DNA of 8,107 nucleotides from JADJLQ01 sp034439915. GTDB lineage: Bacteria > Bacteroidota > Bacteroidia > Chitinophagales > Saprospiraceae. A program made the translations under genes and the position numbers. Below the pieces are notes generated by a model. It worked only from the letters and a program-made list of their open reading frames with translations, did no database searches and was not told the DNA's origin. The stretch's first letter is position 1. Every line of letters starts with the position of its first letter. Below are positions 6,378-8,107 of the stretch, piece by piece. Location of the stretch: contig JAWXBI010000023.1 of NCBI GenBank assembly GCA_034439915.1, forward strand, positions 1 through 8,107. Reading direction: 5' to 3'.

Positions 6378-6539
6378 GGTGAAAATAAAACCGGTCGGCT
6401 TTAGAGGAAAAACTTGCCCAAATTCCGGGTATTTACTGTTGATCACCGGATCCAATAATTCTGCCGAATTAGCGGTGGGATTATGCAGGGTAGCACAGGA
6501 GAGAAGTATCAGAACGAAACCAAACATTAAATACCGCAT
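6303..6539 (-). pseudogene. Lipoprotein signal and N-terminal stub of the PD40 propeller gene
   Basis: ATG 6539 opens MRYLMFGFVLILLSCATLHN, a clear lipoprotein signal with LLSC lipobox (Cys15). Then comes a linker, PVINSKYPEFGQVFPL, of the sort that precedes PD40 domains. The remainder up to TAA 6303-6305 (LTAKIARRADENCFGNYIGV) does not resemble the family and crosses the perfect 13-bp inverted repeat at 6350-6377. An alternative frame over about 6270-6370 (PEGPMKTALAIISGFNPDKI) also looks protein-like, so two compensating frameshifts are possible. The start is 25 bp after the symporter stop, suggesting co-transcription. It could be a genuine 78-aa lipoprotein gene, but shared frame and joint family logic favour a broken fusion with 5508-6290. 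Confidence 0.55.
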
Positions 6540-6564
6540 TGGGTAAAAGTAAAAGAAAAGGATG

Positions 6565-7986
6565 CTATAGCTCGACCTTTTCACTCTCCGGAAGCTTTTC
6601 AAAATCCACCTCGCCTTCCCATTTGGCAATTACCGCTGTCGCCAGGCAATTACCCAATAGATTAGTAGCAGTGCGGGCCATATCCATCAGCGCATCGATA
6701 CCCAGTATGATGAAAATAGGCTCGGTCGGAAGATTAAACGATACGGCAGTACCCATAAGTATGACGAGAGAGGCTCGGGCTACCCCGGCTACCCCCTTGC
6801 TGGACAACATCAGGGTCAGCATCATCACAATTTGTTCGCCGATGGTGAGATCAACTTTGGCTGCCTGAGCCACAAATACTAAGGCTAAGCTGAGGTATAA
6901 CGTGCTTCCGTCCAGGTTAAAACTGAACCCGGTTGGTAAAACAAAAGAAACCACTTTTCGCGGTATACCAAATTTTTCCAGGGCTTTCATGGCATGGGGC
7001 AGGGCGGATTCAGAACTGGCTGTGGCAAATGCCAGTAAAACCGGCTCAGAGACGGCTTGCATAAACCGTTTAATGGGCAATTTAATGTAGAGCGCAATCG
7101 GCAACAAGACACCGAGGATAAATACAATCAAGGCAGCATATAAAGTCAACAACAATAAAAATAGATTGCGCAAAACATCAAATCCCATTTTTCCGATGGT
7201 ATATGCAATAGCAGCCCCTACGGCCAGGGGAGCCAGGTACATGATCAGATTCGTAAATTTGAACATGACCTCCGACAGGCTTTCACACCAATGCAACATG
7301 GTGGTTTTATGCTGGCCGTTATTAATCATCGACAAACCCAGTCCAAATAAGATACTGAATACTACAATCTGCAACACCTGTCCTTCTGCTACTGCTTTAG
7401 CTATATTTTCCGGAAAGGTATGTAAGATGATTTCTTGCCAACTTTGTTTAGCAACTGCTACCTGTTGAACCGTATCCGCTGAAGCCAGGTCAATACCTAC
7501 TCCTGCTTTGGAAATATTGATAGCCAGCAACCCAATGATCAAAGCAATCGTAGTCACCACTTCAAAATAAACCAGCGATTTCCAGCCCATACGACCGACT
7601 TGTTTCATATCGGCATGTCCCGCAATACCAACCACCAGGGTTGAAAACAAAAGAGGGGCGATGATGGTCTTGATCATCCGCAGAAAAATATCGCTGATGA
7701 CTTTGAGATTAGCACCCAATGCAGGGAAATCATGGCCGACTTCCGCCCCAATGAGCATGGAAAGAAATATCCAGGTGGTGAGGTTCTGCTTTTTTAAACC
7801 AAACCAAATAAGACTGCCGATAGTCAGCCAGCGCAGGGTCATCAGAAAACCGGGGTGAAGGATGGAATCGTTGATTAAGTGGACTCCATGAGTCACTATA
7901 ACCAACGAAAACAGAACTGCAAATAAAATGATGATTTGCTTAAAATTCCAACTGCCCATACCGGTTATTAATTTAAACTCTAACAT
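6565..7986 (-). CDS. Dicarboxylate/amino acid:cation symporter (DAACS, GltP/GltT/DctA family)
   Basis: An inner-membrane secondary transporter (Pfam SDF) taking up acidic amino acids or C4-dicarboxylates with Na+ or H+; 473 aa from ATG 7986. Signatures: the serine-rich hairpin TASSESALP (322-330); NLDGSTLY (357-364), matching NMDGT of GltPh; SSKGVAGVARASLVIL (395-410); and DMARTATNLLGN (435-446). In the last, Asp435, Arg438, Thr439 and Asn442 match the substrate contacts D394, R397, T398 and N401 of GltPh. Retained Asp435 and Arg438 favour glutamate/aspartate over plain dicarboxylates. Asn446 replaces the sodium ligand D405, as in DctA-like members, so coupling may differ from GltPh. About 65 residues precede the usual first helix (TWIFLSMLIGAEVG), with two extra hydrophobic segments near 18-36 and 46-64. 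No Shine-Dalgarno precedes the ATG. The lipoprotein stub follows after 25 bp. Confidence 0.93.
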   Translation of the reverse strand: MLEFKLITGMGSWNFKQIIILFAVLFSLVIVTHGVHLINDSILHPGFLMTLRWLTIGSLIWFGLKKQNLTTWIFLSMLIGAEVGHDFPALGANLKVISDIFLRMIKTIIAPLLFSTLVVGIAGHADMKQVGRMGWKSLVYFEVVTTIALIIGLLAINISKAGVGIDLASADTVQQVAVAKQSWQEIILHTFPENIAKAVAEGQVLQIVVFSILFGLGLSMINNGQHKTTMLHWCESLSEVMFKFTNLIMYLAPLAVGAAIAYTIGKMGFDVLRNLFLLLLTLYAALIVFILGVLLPIALYIKLPIKRFMQAVSEPVLLAFATASSESALPHAMKALEKFGIPRKVVSFVLPTGFSFNLDGSTLYLSLALVFVAQAAKVDLTIGEQIVMMLTLMLSSKGVAGVARASLVILMGTAVSFNLPTEPIFIILGIDALMDMARTATNLLGNCLATAVIAKWEGEVDFEKLPESEKVEL

Positions 7987-8007
7987 ACATTGATTTTTTT
8001 GAAAGGA

Positions 8008-8107
8008 GGGGGCGCCCTCGGGCGGGACAGGTGGTTTTCCGAGGCGTCCTCGCCTTGGATAGGTGGTTTGGAGGTGGGTTTTCCAAGGCGTCCTCGCCTT
8101 GGATGAG
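8008..8107. repeat. Hairpin repeats upstream of the symporter (three units)
   Basis: Three related units share the pattern GGCG-yCCTCG-...-GGAyAGGTGG: 8008-8034, 8040-8066 and 8084-8107 (cut by the window edge). Each forms a hairpin: CGCCC-TC-GGGCG (8013-8024), AGGCG-TCCT-CGCCT (8042-8055) and AAGGCG-TCCT-CGCCTT (8085-8100). The second and third are near identical at the core; the first differs in both arms yet still pairs. G+C is clearly higher than in the surrounding sequence. The units lie about 22-120 bp upstream of the symporter start, so they are in its probable leader or promoter. No TAnnTTTG-type promoter was seen here. Sequence is unrelated to the repeats at 101-1134. Confidence 0.8.

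Overview
The window reads as chromosomal DNA of a Bacteroidota bacterium, possibly near Saprospirales/Chitinophagales. This rests on gene content: an IS200-like transposase of the MANTY...YIxNQ type, a Crp/Fnr regulator without a cAMP motif, a PD40-repeat lipoprotein, and a DUF4386-type membrane protein. Gene starts also lack clear Shine-Dalgarno sequences. No rRNA, tRNA or CRISPR array was seen.

Layout. Positions 1-88 may hold the last codons of a + strand gene entering from the left. Positions 101-1134 form a small mobile-element island. A single Y1 (HUH) transposase gene (428-886, + strand) is cut by one in-frame TAA. It is flanked by short hairpin repeats: four nearly identical 25-bp units on the left, a degenerate version of the same array on the right, and an imperfect ~98-bp direct repeat on both sides.

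From 1171 to 7986 every gene lies on the minus strand, so transcription runs right to left. At the far right is a dicarboxylate/amino-acid:cation symporter (6565-7986). It is followed after 25 bp by a lipoprotein start and a PD40 beta-propeller that look like one broken gene (6539-5508), interrupted at a cluster of perfect inverted repeats. Next come a Crp/Fnr-type regulator (5456-4893), a small exported barrel-like protein (4809-4342), and a DUF4386-like six-helix membrane protein (4345-3650). The last two overlap by 4 nt and are probably translated together under, or beside, the regulator. After a 118-bp gap come a COMT-like O-methyltransferase (3531-2866) and, 45 bp on, a serine hydrolase lipoprotein of the beta-lactamase/PBP fold (2820-1171). 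The final ~100 bp (8008-8107), upstream of the symporter, is another set of hairpin repeats unrelated in sequence to the left arrays.

The protein-coding genes are mostly ordinary accessory or housekeeping functions. What is unusual is the density of hairpin-forming repeats of three different kinds: around the transposase, inside the broken PD40 gene, and upstream of the symporter. The stems around the transposase vary in sequence while keeping base pairing, which suggests structure is what is recognised. I do not see a defence system or biosynthetic cluster here.
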